A DNA stretch of 11,305 nucleotides, taken from positions 1-11,305 of the forward strand of contig CANGHQ010000024.1 of the NCBI GenBank assembly GCA_947453585.1, given 5' to 3'. Position 1 is the stretch's first letter, and every line of letters starts with the position of its first letter. This document shows positions 1 to 6,243 of the stretch, piece by piece. The DNA is from Burkholderiales bacterium (GTDB lineage Bacteria; Pseudomonadota; Gammaproteobacteria; Burkholderiales; Burkholderiaceae_C). The notes under the pieces are model-generated. The model ran no database searches. It was not told the origin of the DNA and saw only the letters and a program-made list of their open reading frames with translations. Both the position numbers and the translations under genes were made by a program.

Positions 1-50
1 CACGGGTCTGGCGCCAGGCCAAATTTGCCTATGAGCGCCCAAGACCTTGA
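1..50 (+). CDS. 3' end of a probable YqjE-like (phage holin superfamily III) membrane protein gene, partial
   Basis: The frame starting at base 3 reads RVWRQAKFAYERPRP and stops at a TGA at 48-50, overlapping the next gene by 20 bases. Only this basic tail is visible, so the family is inferred from the neighbour: YqjK-like genes commonly follow yqjE, and yqjD/yqjE/yqjK form a small membrane-protein operon in proteobacteria. If that is right, the missing part would hold two membrane segments. The tight overlap suggests translational coupling to the YqjK-like gene, which itself lacks a clear ribosome binding site. An unrelated upstream gene cannot be excluded. Confidence 0.45.
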   Translation, partial: RVWRQAKFAYERPRP

Positions 51-306
51 ACTGCGCTTGCGCCAGGAGCGCGCCATCTGGCGCAGCGCCCAATTGCGCG
101 GCGAATTGATCGTCCAAAGCGAGGTGCTGGTCGCGCCCTTTGCGCAGGCCGACCGCGTCAAGGGCGGGCTGATCTGGCTGCGCCGCCATCCCGTGGTTCT
201 GGCAGCTTTGGTGGCCGTAGCGGTGGCCATCAAGCCACGCAACGCCTTGGCCAAAATCGGCCGCGCGTGGTCGGTTTGGCGCACGGTGGAGCGCTACTGG
301 CGCTAG
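31..306 (+). CDS. YqjK-like small inner-membrane protein
   Basis: This 91-residue protein has a charged, Arg/Glu-rich N-terminal half (about residues 5-50, probably helical) and one hydrophobic segment at about 53-68. It ends with the basic aromatic stretch RAWSVWRTVERYW. The layout RHP, hydrophobic stretch, then W-R-x-V near the C-terminus resembles E. coli YqjK, whose role is unknown; the YqjD/E/K set has been linked to stationary phase and stress. The ATG at 31 is preferred over an in-frame TTG at 25 because TTG is a rare start and neither site has a good Shine-Dalgarno. The gene starts inside the end of the upstream frame (stop at 50), so coupled translation is likely. Family assignment rests on overall pattern, not on catalytic residues. 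Confidence 0.75.
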   Translation: MSAQDLELRLRQERAIWRSAQLRGELIVQSEVLVAPFAQADRVKGGLIWLRRHPVVLAALVAVAVAIKPRNALAKIGRAWSVWRTVERYWR

Positions 307-379
307 ACGACCCGGCGCTCCTTGCTTTGCGTGTTTCGCAGCCCTATGACGGGTGCTGCAGCGCCTTGGTGGTGGCCCT

Positions 380-398
380 GCGGCGCGGCGGGCGCCGC
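380..398. terminator. GC-rich hairpin between convergent genes, possible weak bidirectional terminator
   Basis: A perfect 7-bp stem (GCGGCGC / GCGCCGC) with a 5-base loop lies in the 97-base gap between the YqjK-like gene and the pirin gene. Neither side is followed by a T-run, so it does not meet the usual intrinsic-terminator rule. Its position between two converging stop codons is the main support. Confidence 0.3.
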
Positions 399-403
399 TG
401 GAA

Positions 404-1429
404 CTAGCGTTCTTCCACCCGCCCGTCGGCGTGCCGGGCAAAGCGGCCTGTGTCACGCGGGTGCACCGGGTCGCTTGCGCCCCAGGGCCAGCCGCCAAAT
501 TCGGTGCGGCGGTAGTCGGCAAAGGCCTGGTGGATTTCGGCCTGGGTGTTCATCACAAAAGGGCCGTACTGCGCCACCGGCTCGCCAATCGGGCGGCCTT
601 GCAGCATCAGCAACTCGGTTTCTTGGTCGCCATTGACCAGCTCTAGCGCGTCTTGGGCGCGCACTTCCACCACGGACTGGACTTCCACGGGCTGGCCGCC
701 CAACTCCAAGGTCTGGCCTTTGAAGAAATAGAGCTGGCGCCGCGTACCTGCGTGGCGGGCGCCGCGCAGCGTCCAGCGTGCGCCGGGCGCCATGCGGATG
801 GTGAAGATGGCCAGGTCCGCGTCGGGCTCGCTGGCCCAGGAATCGGGCGGCGGTGGCAGGCCTTGGGCGCCCTCTAGCGCGCCAGCAGCCACCATCACCT
901 CGGTAGCGCGGCCTTGCGCGTCTTGGTGGTGCAGGGTTTGCACGTTTTCGCCCCAAAACATGGTGAAGTGCGGCTCGGCCATTTTGTTTTTGGCCGGCAG
1001 GTTGAGCCAAATCTGGAACAGCTCGGCCGAATTTGGCGCCTCCATCTGGCGCAGCGGAAACATTTCGCAGTGCACGATGCCCTTGCCTGCGGTGAGCCAC
1101 TGCACGTCGCCCGGGCCAAAGCGGGCGGTAGCACCCAGTGAATCCGAGTGGTCAATATGGCCCTGGCGCACGATGGTCACCGTCTCAAAGCCGCGGTGCG
1201 GGTGGGCCGGAAAGCCGGGAATGGTCTTGCCGTGGTACATGCTCCAGCCGTCTTTGCCGGCAAAGTCCTGGCCCAAATCGCGCCCGTGCAGGCTCGCGTC
1301 GGGCCCCATGGCGGCATTGCCGTGCGGGTAGTGGTCCAGGTGGTGGACGCAAAACAAAAACGGGTCAATGGTGGGCCAAGGTGGCGCGGACAAAGGCGTG
1401 ATGCTGAGGATGCTGCTGTTGGGGGCCAT
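404..1429 (-). CDS. Pirin family protein (bicupin, putative metal-dependent quercetinase-like)
   Basis: This 341-residue protein matches the pirin/YhhW family of bicupins. The N-terminal cupin holds the expected metal-ligand set: HPHRGFETV gives His76 and His78, and GIVHCEMF gives His120 and Glu122. This is the two His / His / Glu spacing of human pirin and E. coli YhhW. The C-terminal cupin half follows at about residues 180-320, with a typical tail (AEIHQAFADYRRTEFGGWPW) near 295-315. Some members oxidise quercetin; others act as redox-linked regulators, so the substrate here is unknown. The protein should be cytoplasmic, as no signal peptide is seen. The frame stays open 49 codons upstream, but the ATG at 1429 has a GGAG sequence 9 bases before it and begins where family similarity begins, so it is chosen. 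It stands alone, convergent with the YqjK-like gene. Confidence 0.93.
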   Translation of the reverse strand: MAPNSSILSITPLSAPPWPTIDPFLFCVHHLDHYPHGNAAMGPDASLHGRDLGQDFAGKDGWSMYHGKTIPGFPAHPHRGFETVTIVRQGHIDHSDSLGATARFGPGDVQWLTAGKGIVHCEMFPLRQMEAPNSAELFQIWLNLPAKNKMAEPHFTMFWGENVQTLHHQDAQGRATEVMVAAGALEGAQGLPPPPDSWASEPDADLAIFTIRMAPGARWTLRGARHAGTRRQLYFFKGQTLELGGQPVEVQSVVEVRAQDALELVNGDQETELLMLQGRPIGEPVAQYGPFVMNTQAEIHQAFADYRRTEFGGWPWGASDPVHPRDTGRFARHADGRVEER

Positions 1430-1666
1430 GGGGCACTTCTCCACGAGGTTTTTAACGAGGTAAAGGCGGTATTGGGCCACAGCTGGCTGGGGCTGCTGCC
1501 AGGTGTTTGGGTGGGAGTCGCGCTTGCGGGCGCCGCGCTGCGCGTTCGTGGCGCTTTTGCGGGTGTGGCCACGCATTTACGCAGGCGCGCTGATCAACCC
1601 TGCCCAGATTCGGCCCACTGCGGCGCGCCGCAAGGCCGCCGGTGGGCAGCCCGATAAGATCCGAGC

Positions 1667-2932
1667 ATGTTTTTGAACCCTGGATTCTTGCCGCGAGCGG
1701 GCTTTGCCTTGCTTGTGCTGCTGGCCGTCTGGGCGCTGCAGACCGCACAAGGCCCAAGCGCCAGCTCGCGCCCCTTGGCCGCGCCCGCGCCGGGCTTGCC
1801 CGGTGAACAAGCCGCCGCCGGACACTGGGCGCCGGTAGCCCGCGGCACGATTCCCATGCCGGTGGGCGTGCCTGCGGCGCACGCCAGCGGGCTGGTGGCC
1901 ATGCCTGCGGGCGACCCTGCGGCTTTGACCGCATTCTGGTTTGCGGGCGACCGCGAGAGCGCGCCCAATGTGCAAATTGCCGCGTCCCGCTTTGACCGCG
2001 CCCTGCAAACCTGGAGCCCGGCGCGCATTGTGGTTAACCGCCACGCCATGGGCGCGCAACTCGGCTTTGGCCTGCGCCGCCTGGGCAATCCGGTGGCCTG
2101 GGTCGATGCGCGTGGGCGCATGCACCTGTTTGTGGTGGCCACGGGCTGGGGCGGCTGGGCGGCGTCCCGCGTGCTGCATTTGCGCCAGACCGCAGGCAGC
2201 AGCGCGTCTGAGCTGCAGTTTGAGCCGCTGCGCGTGCTGCCCTTGTCGTGGCTGTGGAACCTGAGTTATTTGGTGCGTACCGCGCCGCTGCCGCTGGCCG
2301 ACGGTGGCATGGTGCTGCCCGCCTATTTCGAGCTGGGGGCAAAAACCCCGGTGGCGCTGCGCTTTGACGCCCAGGGCGAATGGCTTGGCATGGCGCGCAT
2401 GTCGCGGCGCACCCACAATTTGCAGCCAGCGCTGCTGGCCACCTCAGCCACCGACTGGCTGGCCCTGCTGCGCGACACCCGGCCTAATGGAAAAATCGGT
2501 GTTGCCCAGACGCATGACGGCGGCCAAACTTGGATTGACGCGCCCGACCTGCCGCTGGACAACCCCGACGCAGGCATCGCCACCCTGAGCGTGGGCGCGC
2601 AGCATTTGCTGGTGTTCAACCCTTCAACATCAAGCCGGCAAAGTCTGCGCCTGGCGCGTTCTGCCGACGGCGCGCAGTGGGCCACGGAGCGCGATCTGGA
2701 GGACGGCGTGCCGGGCCAGGAGTTTTCCTATCCGGCCCTGGCCTGGGCCGACCGCAGCCTGTGGGTCAGTTACACCGACCAGCGCAAAAGCATTGCCTGG
2801 CAGCGGCTGAACTGGGTGGCGGATGGTGGCCCTGCTGCGCCCGCTGCTGCGCAGCTAGCGCCGGCCTCAGCCCCAGCCCCAGCCCAGTCCGCCGCTGCGT
2901 CCGCAGCGCCCACTATCCGGGCCAAGCCATGA
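1667..2932 (+). CDS. Sialidase-like BNR/Asp-box repeat protein, membrane anchored or exported
   Basis: This 421-residue protein starts with an uncleaved-looking hydrophobic segment (about 11-27) followed by a Pro/Ala-rich linker, so the bulk is probably periplasmic. The body resembles the BNR-repeat sialidase-like fold. WFAGDRE (91-97) matches the family's WF-x-G-x-x-E strand, and HNLQPALL (250-257) matches the usual QP element. THDGGQTW (282-289) is a clear Asp box, SADGAQW (332-338) a degenerate one, and FSYPAL / VSYTDQR (353-373) the closing strand. Relatives are usually labelled exo-alpha-sialidase, but sialidase activity is rarely shown and an active-site Arg triad was not established here. 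The C-terminus (389-416) is Ala/Pro-rich and low complexity. An in-frame TAA at 1655-1657 forces a start at or after 1667; the next Met is residue 64, beyond the membrane segment. The stop overlaps the start of the next gene (ATGA), suggesting a functional pair. Confidence 0.82.
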   Translation: MFLNPGFLPRAGFALLVLLAVWALQTAQGPSASSRPLAAPAPGLPGEQAAAGHWAPVARGTIPMPVGVPAAHASGLVAMPAGDPAALTAFWFAGDRESAPNVQIAASRFDRALQTWSPARIVVNRHAMGAQLGFGLRRLGNPVAWVDARGRMHLFVVATGWGGWAASRVLHLRQTAGSSASELQFEPLRVLPLSWLWNLSYLVRTAPLPLADGGMVLPAYFELGAKTPVALRFDAQGEWLGMARMSRRTHNLQPALLATSATDWLALLRDTRPNGKIGVAQTHDGGQTWIDAPDLPLDNPDAGIATLSVGAQHLLVFNPSTSSRQSLRLARSADGAQWATERDLEDGVPGQEFSYPALAWADRSLWVSYTDQRKSIAWQRLNWVADGGPAAPAAAQLAPASAPAPAQSAAASAAPTIRAKP

Positions 2933-3717
2933 ACCCCTTTTCTTTATTCGCCGACTGGGTCGCGTTGGGCGCCCACAGCGCGCCCTTGTTGCCCGCCCTG
3001 GAAAGCCTGCCCTGGCTGCGCCACGCCGCCTGGAGCCTGGTGCTGGCAGCGCTTGTTGTGCTGCTGGGCGCAAGGCGCCGGGGCGCTGGTACTGAGACTG
3101 GCACTGGAACTGGAACTGGAACTGGAACTGGTACTGGCACTGGCACCGGGGCGCGCACCGGCTTGCTCGCTATTGTGGTGACGGCTTGGGCCTGGGTGCC
3201 CGGCGAATGGGGCTTGGCGTATTGGCTGGGCTTGGCGTTTCAGATTCCCAGTGTGTTGTCTTGCGTGCTGGCGATTGGGGTGCTGGTGCGGGCCTTTGCG
3301 CGGCGCGCCGGGCCAGGGCGCGACGCAATTGGGGTGATGGGCCCAGGCGCCGCCGACCGCTCCTATCCAGACCTTTCTGCGTGGGCGGCGGTGTACATGG
3401 GCGCCGGAGTGCTGCTGGGCTGGGTCTTGCTACTCGATACCTTTGCGCTGCTTCCTGTGCCGGTCTACGCTTGGGGTTTTGGGTCGGCTGCCTTTTGGCT
3501 GGTGTGCGCCCTGGCCTTGTTGCCCTGGGTGGTGGCGGGAGCAGGCGTCTGGCGGGCGAGCGGTGCTTGGCAAGTGGCTGCGGCAGTCGCCTTGTTTGGC
3601 CTGTCGCGCTGGCCTAGCGGCAATGTGTGGGACGCCTTGCTCGATCCCTGGCTCTGGCTGGTGCTCAACGGCTACGCGTTGAGCGCAGTGGCGCGGTCTT
3701 GGGGCAGCCGGTCATAA
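2929..3717 (+). CDS. Uncharacterised polytopic membrane protein with a Thr-Gly repeat loop
   Basis: The family is not recognised. The ATG at 2929 overlaps the BNR gene's TGA by four bases, giving a 262-residue protein; the longer open frame upstream is only a shadow of the BNR gene. Hydrophobic segments lie at about 32-48, 78-90, 95-122, 152-170, 180-205, 212-227 and 240-256, giving six or seven membrane passes. Between the first two is a low-complexity loop (about 53-76) with one Thr-Glu and nine Thr-Gly pairs, encoded by a tandem hexamer array. A second polar loop lies at 124-150. The protein is Trp- and Ala-rich and has no visible catalytic motif. Translational coupling suggests it works with the BNR protein, for instance as a membrane partner or transporter, but this is inference. 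An unusual synonymous-codon-poor repeat (ACT repeated) stands out from the GC-rich codon use around it. Confidence 0.8.
   Translation: MNPFSLFADWVALGAHSAPLLPALESLPWLRHAAWSLVLAALVVLLGARRRGAGTETGTGTGTGTGTGTGTGTGARTGLLAIVVTAWAWVPGEWGLAYWLGLAFQIPSVLSCVLAIGVLVRAFARRAGPGRDAIGVMGPGAADRSYPDLSAWAAVYMGAGVLLGWVLLLDTFALLPVPVYAWGFGSAAFWLVCALALLPWVVAGAGVWRASGAWQVAAAVALFGLSRWPSGNVWDALLDPWLWLVLNGYALSAVARSWGSRS
3091..3150 (+). repeat. Tandem hexanucleotide array (ACTGGN) x10, in frame
   Basis: Ten consecutive six-base units are present: ACTGAG, ACTGGC, four ACTGGA, ACTGGT, two ACTGGC and a final ACCGGG. The four central ACTGGA copies (3103-3126) are identical. The array codes for Thr-Glu then nine Thr-Gly pairs in the membrane protein. 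Because the unit is a multiple of three, slippage would change loop length by two residues per unit without breaking the frame. ACT is an uncommon Thr codon in this GC-rich sequence, pointing to recent expansion by slippage. Confidence 0.95.
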
Positions 3718-3773
3718 GCGGCTGTCGGTCCGGCCAGCGATCCGTTGGACGCACCGGGCGCGCAACATGCGCT

Positions 3774-3782
3774 TGATATAAG
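3774..3782 (+). promoter_or_regulatory. Possible extended -10 promoter element
   Basis: TGATATAAG reads as TG-n-TATAAG, an extended -10 matching five of six consensus bases, inside a local AT-richer patch. No convincing -35 lies at 16-18 bases; TTGGAC at 3745-3750 is too far upstream. Transcription from it would begin near 3789, putting a Shine-Dalgarno sequence at the very 5' end of the message for the small ORF at 3803. This is suggestive only. Confidence 0.3.
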
Positions 3783-3802
3783 TGGTTTAAGGAAGACACG
3801 TG

Positions 3803-3901
3803 ATGTGCCGAATTCGATTGTGGGCTCGCGCACTGCGTGTGGTGCTGAACTTCTTCCCGGGCAGGCCTGCTGCGCCATCCCTCAGAGCCCGTGCCCCCTG
3901 A
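3803..3901 (+). CDS. Possible small protein of 32 residues, unknown function
   Basis: An ATG at 3803, preceded directly by an in-frame GTG at 3800, has a strong purine-rich AAGGAAG (3789-3795) seven bases upstream. The frame encodes a short, very basic peptide with many Arg, a hydrophobic patch VVLNFF (13-18) and a Pro/Ala-rich end, stopping at TGA 3899-3901. It lies in the 189-base gap between the membrane protein gene and the convergent GT39 gene, six bases from the latter's stop. For the ORF: the ribosome binding site and the TATAAG element upstream. Against: very short length and rare codons (CGA, AGG, AGA, ATT) unlike the neighbouring genes. No family is recognised. It could equally be a chance frame in a regulatory RNA or in non-coding spacer. 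Confidence 0.35.
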   Translation: MCRIRLWARALRVVLNFFPGRPAAPSLRARAP

Positions 3902-3906
3902 CGGAT

Positions 3907-5742
3907 TTAGTTGGCCACCCCCGGCAACAAAAGCCATTCCCGCCCAAACAGCCATTGCTGCGGGTACCAGACATTGGCCAGGGTCACTTCGCCACTCTTG
4001 TGGCGGCTTTTAACGTGCCAGCGGTAACCCAGCACGCGGCATGTGGGGGCGCAACTGGGCGCGGTGGCCTGTGAATCGTCGTCCAGCCAGACCACGGCGT
4101 CAAACGACTCCAGCAAAAACGCCAGGCGCTCGGTGGGTGGCATTTCGGGGTGCAGCGCGCCGGTGTTGCGGCCGGCCACGTCAAACGGCACCAGCGTGCT
4201 GTGCGGCATAAAAAAATGAAAACGCTCGTATTGGCCGGTAAAGCCGTTGGGCACCGCCACGCGCTTGCCCTGCAATTGCGCCAGGGCGGCGGGGCTGTAT
4301 TGGGCCTGCGCACTGTCCAGCGGCGCGACCATCAGGCCAAAGCTGGCATAGACGCCCAGGCAGGCTAGCAGCGCCGCGTTGCGGCTCCAGTCGCGCCGCA
4401 GGCAGCCAGCGAGTGCCGCCGCCAGACCCACGGCCACCGCCAGCATGGCGGCCCAGCGCAGGGCGGGCGTGCCGATGTCCATGTCGCCCATCACCCAGGC
4501 AAAACGCCCGAGCAGCACCACCGCCGTGCTGGTGATGGCCAGGGTGAGCAAAAACCACAAGCGCGCCACCCGCTCCCAGTGCAGCGCCAGCAGCATGGCC
4601 AGCGGCGGCATGGCGGGAATCACGTAGCGCGCCGAGCGCTGGCTGGGGATGCTGAAAATCACCAGCCACACCAGCAGCCACAGCCAGAGCGTGCGTTCAG
4701 GCGCCGGGATGTGCGCCCAGCGTTTGCCGTTAAACAGCGCCCGGGCACCGGCCCAGGCCAGGCCCATCACCACAAACCACAAGAGCCCTGCGTTTTCCAG
4801 GTAGGCCAGCAGCTGGGTCCAAATCGGGTAGTCGCCCCACAGTGCGGCGTGCCAATAGCCCTGGCTGCCTGCCATCTTGCCGGCGTTTTCGCCCACCACA
4901 AATTCTTGCCAGACGGCGGCGGGGTCCGGGTCCAGCGCAAACCAGAGGCCAAACACGCCCAGCGCCAGCAGCGCGCTCCAAGCCACCGCCGCACTGCTGC
5001 GCAGGGCATGGTGCGTGCGCAATGGCTGGCCCGCCAGCAGCGCGCACCACAGCGTGGCAGCGGCGGGCGCCACCAGCGCAAAGGATTTGTAGAGCAGGCC
5101 CAGGCCTATGCAAACGCCAAACAGGCCGAACCACAGCAGCACGGGCGCGGGGCTCCAGGCGCCGGGGCGCGCCAGCCACGTTGGGGCCCAGGCGCTGCCC
5201 GCTTGGCTTGGCTGGCGCAGCTGGCTCCACAGCAGCGCCCACATTGGCAGCGCCAGCCAAAAGGTCTCAGGCGCCGAAGTGAGGTACACCCGCCCGTAGC
5301 GAAAACTGGAAAAAAACGCCAAGTACAGCACCGCCGCCAGCAAGCCCGTGCGCCAGTTGCCCCGCAGGCGCTGGGTGAACCAGGCCACGGCAGCAGCGGT
5401 GAGTAGCGTGTAGACCACGCTGGGCAGGCGCAGCGCAAACAGCGTCCAGTGCGCGCCCCAGTCGCCGGCCACCAGCGCCTGCCAAAACAGCAGCGGCGGC
5501 TTGGTGTTGCGCATGTGGTCCAGGTCAGAAACTAGCGGCAGCCACTGGCCGACCTCGGCTGTCAGGCGGGCGATGTGGATGTAGACCATCTCGTCGCCGT
5601 TGGTGGGCGCGTAAAAGCTGCCCAGGCCGAAAAAATACAGGCCCACCGCCAGGGCCAGCAAGGCCAGCCAAGGCCACAGCGTTGTGAAATCAGCGCCCGT
5701 GTCCGCGCGCTCTGGGGTTAGGGCGGTGGAGGGGCCCGTCAT
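3907..5742 (-). CDS. GT39 / ArnT-like glycosyltransferase (PMT_2-type, lipid-linked sugar donor)
   Basis: This 611-residue integral membrane enzyme resembles the ArnT/PMT family, which moves a sugar from undecaprenyl phosphate to lipid A or another envelope acceptor on the periplasmic side. After a first membrane helix (about 22-42) comes the periplasmic NGDEMVY, with Asp50-Glu51 as the likely catalytic pair. NTKPPLLFW (79-87), YGRVYLTSAPE (149-159), LGLLYKS (214-220) and RSARYVIPAMPP (369-380) are the usual conserved loops, with about a dozen membrane helices in all. A soluble C-terminal part (about 475-611) should sit in the periplasm. The start at 5742 follows the gtrA-like stop by nine bases, and TAAGG overlapping that stop can serve as ribosome binding site. 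It is last in the metK-GT9-GtrA-GT39 string. Donor sugar and acceptor cannot be told from sequence; the true arnT role (aminoarabinose) is not supported, as no arn genes are present. Confidence 0.88.
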   Translation of the reverse strand: MTGPSTALTPERADTGADFTTLWPWLALLALAVGLYFFGLGSFYAPTNGDEMVYIHIARLTAEVGQWLPLVSDLDHMRNTKPPLLFWQALVAGDWGAHWTLFALRLPSVVYTLLTAAAVAWFTQRLRGNWRTGLLAAVLYLAFFSSFRYGRVYLTSAPETFWLALPMWALLWSQLRQPSQAGSAWAPTWLARPGAWSPAPVLLWFGLFGVCIGLGLLYKSFALVAPAAATLWCALLAGQPLRTHHALRSSAAVAWSALLALGVFGLWFALDPDPAAVWQEFVVGENAGKMAGSQGYWHAALWGDYPIWTQLLAYLENAGLLWFVVMGLAWAGARALFNGKRWAHIPAPERTLWLWLLVWLVIFSIPSQRSARYVIPAMPPLAMLLALHWERVARLWFLLTLAITSTAVVLLGRFAWVMGDMDIGTPALRWAAMLAVAVGLAAALAGCLRRDWSRNAALLACLGVYASFGLMVAPLDSAQAQYSPAALAQLQGKRVAVPNGFTGQYERFHFFMPHSTLVPFDVAGRNTGALHPEMPPTERLAFLLESFDAVVWLDDDSQATAPSCAPTCRVLGYRWHVKSRHKSGEVTLANVWYPQQWLFGREWLLLPGVAN

Positions 5743-5751
5743 GGCGCGGCC

Positions 5752-6243
5752 TTAAGACTTGCGAAAAGTCCAGCGGTCATTGGCCAAAAAGTTGCTCACG
5801 CTGGCAATCACGATGGCAATCACATTGGCCAACATGTAGTGCATCAGGTGCGCCAGCCACAGCGTTAGTGCGTATTGCAGCGCAATGCCAAACCACGAGG
5901 CCAGTGCATATTTGAGCAGCTGCGCGCCCAGATGCGGCGGGCGTACTTCGTCGGACACCACGGCTGCGGCGTGCTGTGCCTGCACCCGGTCGGCCCAGGT
6001 CCATAGGCGGTTCCAGGTGAAGTTGTTGGCCGTGGCCACCGCAATGGCTACCGCCAACGAGGCCCAGGGTTTGCCCTGAGGCCCTTCGATGGACTGGAAC
6101 AGGTATTCGTGGCACAGGTAAAGCACAGCAATATTGACCACCGTGCCGCTGGCCCCGACCAGGCCAAATTTCAGGTAACGAAATCGTGTGAGCCCGGCTA
6201 CGGTGCGCAGGGCGCGGGCTTGCCAACCAACAGCTTCGCTCAT
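5752..6243 (-). CDS. GtrA family membrane protein (putative lipid-linked sugar flippase)
   Basis: This 163-residue protein has four predicted membrane segments and the GtrA/DPMS-flippase pattern: RYLKFGLVGASGTVVNIAV (about 22-40) opening the first helix, NNFTWNRLWTW (about 73-83) after the second, and NFLANDRWTF near the C-terminus. GtrA-family proteins are thought to flip undecaprenyl-phosphate-linked sugars across the inner membrane, supplying GT39- or GtrC-type transferases. The next gene encodes just such a transferase. The ATG at 6243 overlaps the GT9 stop (ATGA), and similarity starts just after it; a 36-codon upstream extension lies inside the GT9 gene and is rejected. No Shine-Dalgarno is seen, so translation probably depends on coupling. 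A basic inter-helix loop at about 84-106 is longer than in the simplest members. Confidence 0.9.
   Translation of the reverse strand: MSEAVGWQARALRTVAGLTRFRYLKFGLVGASGTVVNIAVLYLCHEYLFQSIEGPQGKPWASLAVAIAVATANNFTWNRLWTWADRVQAQHAAAVVSDEVRPPHLGAQLLKYALASWFGIALQYALTLWLAHLMHYMLANVIAIVIASVSNFLANDRWTFRKS

Noticed and set aside
1430..1576. In-frame 49-codon N-terminal extension of the pirin protein
   Set aside because: The Arg/Gln-rich extension does not fit the family, while the internal ATG at 1429 has a well-spaced GGAG and matches the expected start.
1430..1666. Possible extra gene in the 237-base gap between the pirin and BNR genes
   Set aside because: Short frames are open but lack ribosome binding sites and recognisable products; treated as the divergent promoter region, though no clear promoter was seen.
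1577..2416. 279-codon minus-strand frame opposite the BNR gene
   Set aside because: The product is a low-complexity His/Arg/Gln/Ala-rich string with no domain, and it overlaps the well-supported plus-strand gene.
3774..3790. TTGAT followed by AT-rich bases as a possible FNR/Anr box
   Set aside because: The second half does not match ATCAA, so there is no dyad; an extended -10 is the simpler reading.
3861..3870. Palindrome GCAGGCCTGC near the end of the small ORF
   Set aside because: A 10-base GC-rich palindrome is expected by chance at this length scale; no repeat copy or T-run beside it.
4579..5406. 275-codon plus-strand frame opposite the GT39 gene
   Set aside because: The Gln/Arg/His-rich composition is typical of an antisense shadow of a membrane-protein gene; no domain or start signal.
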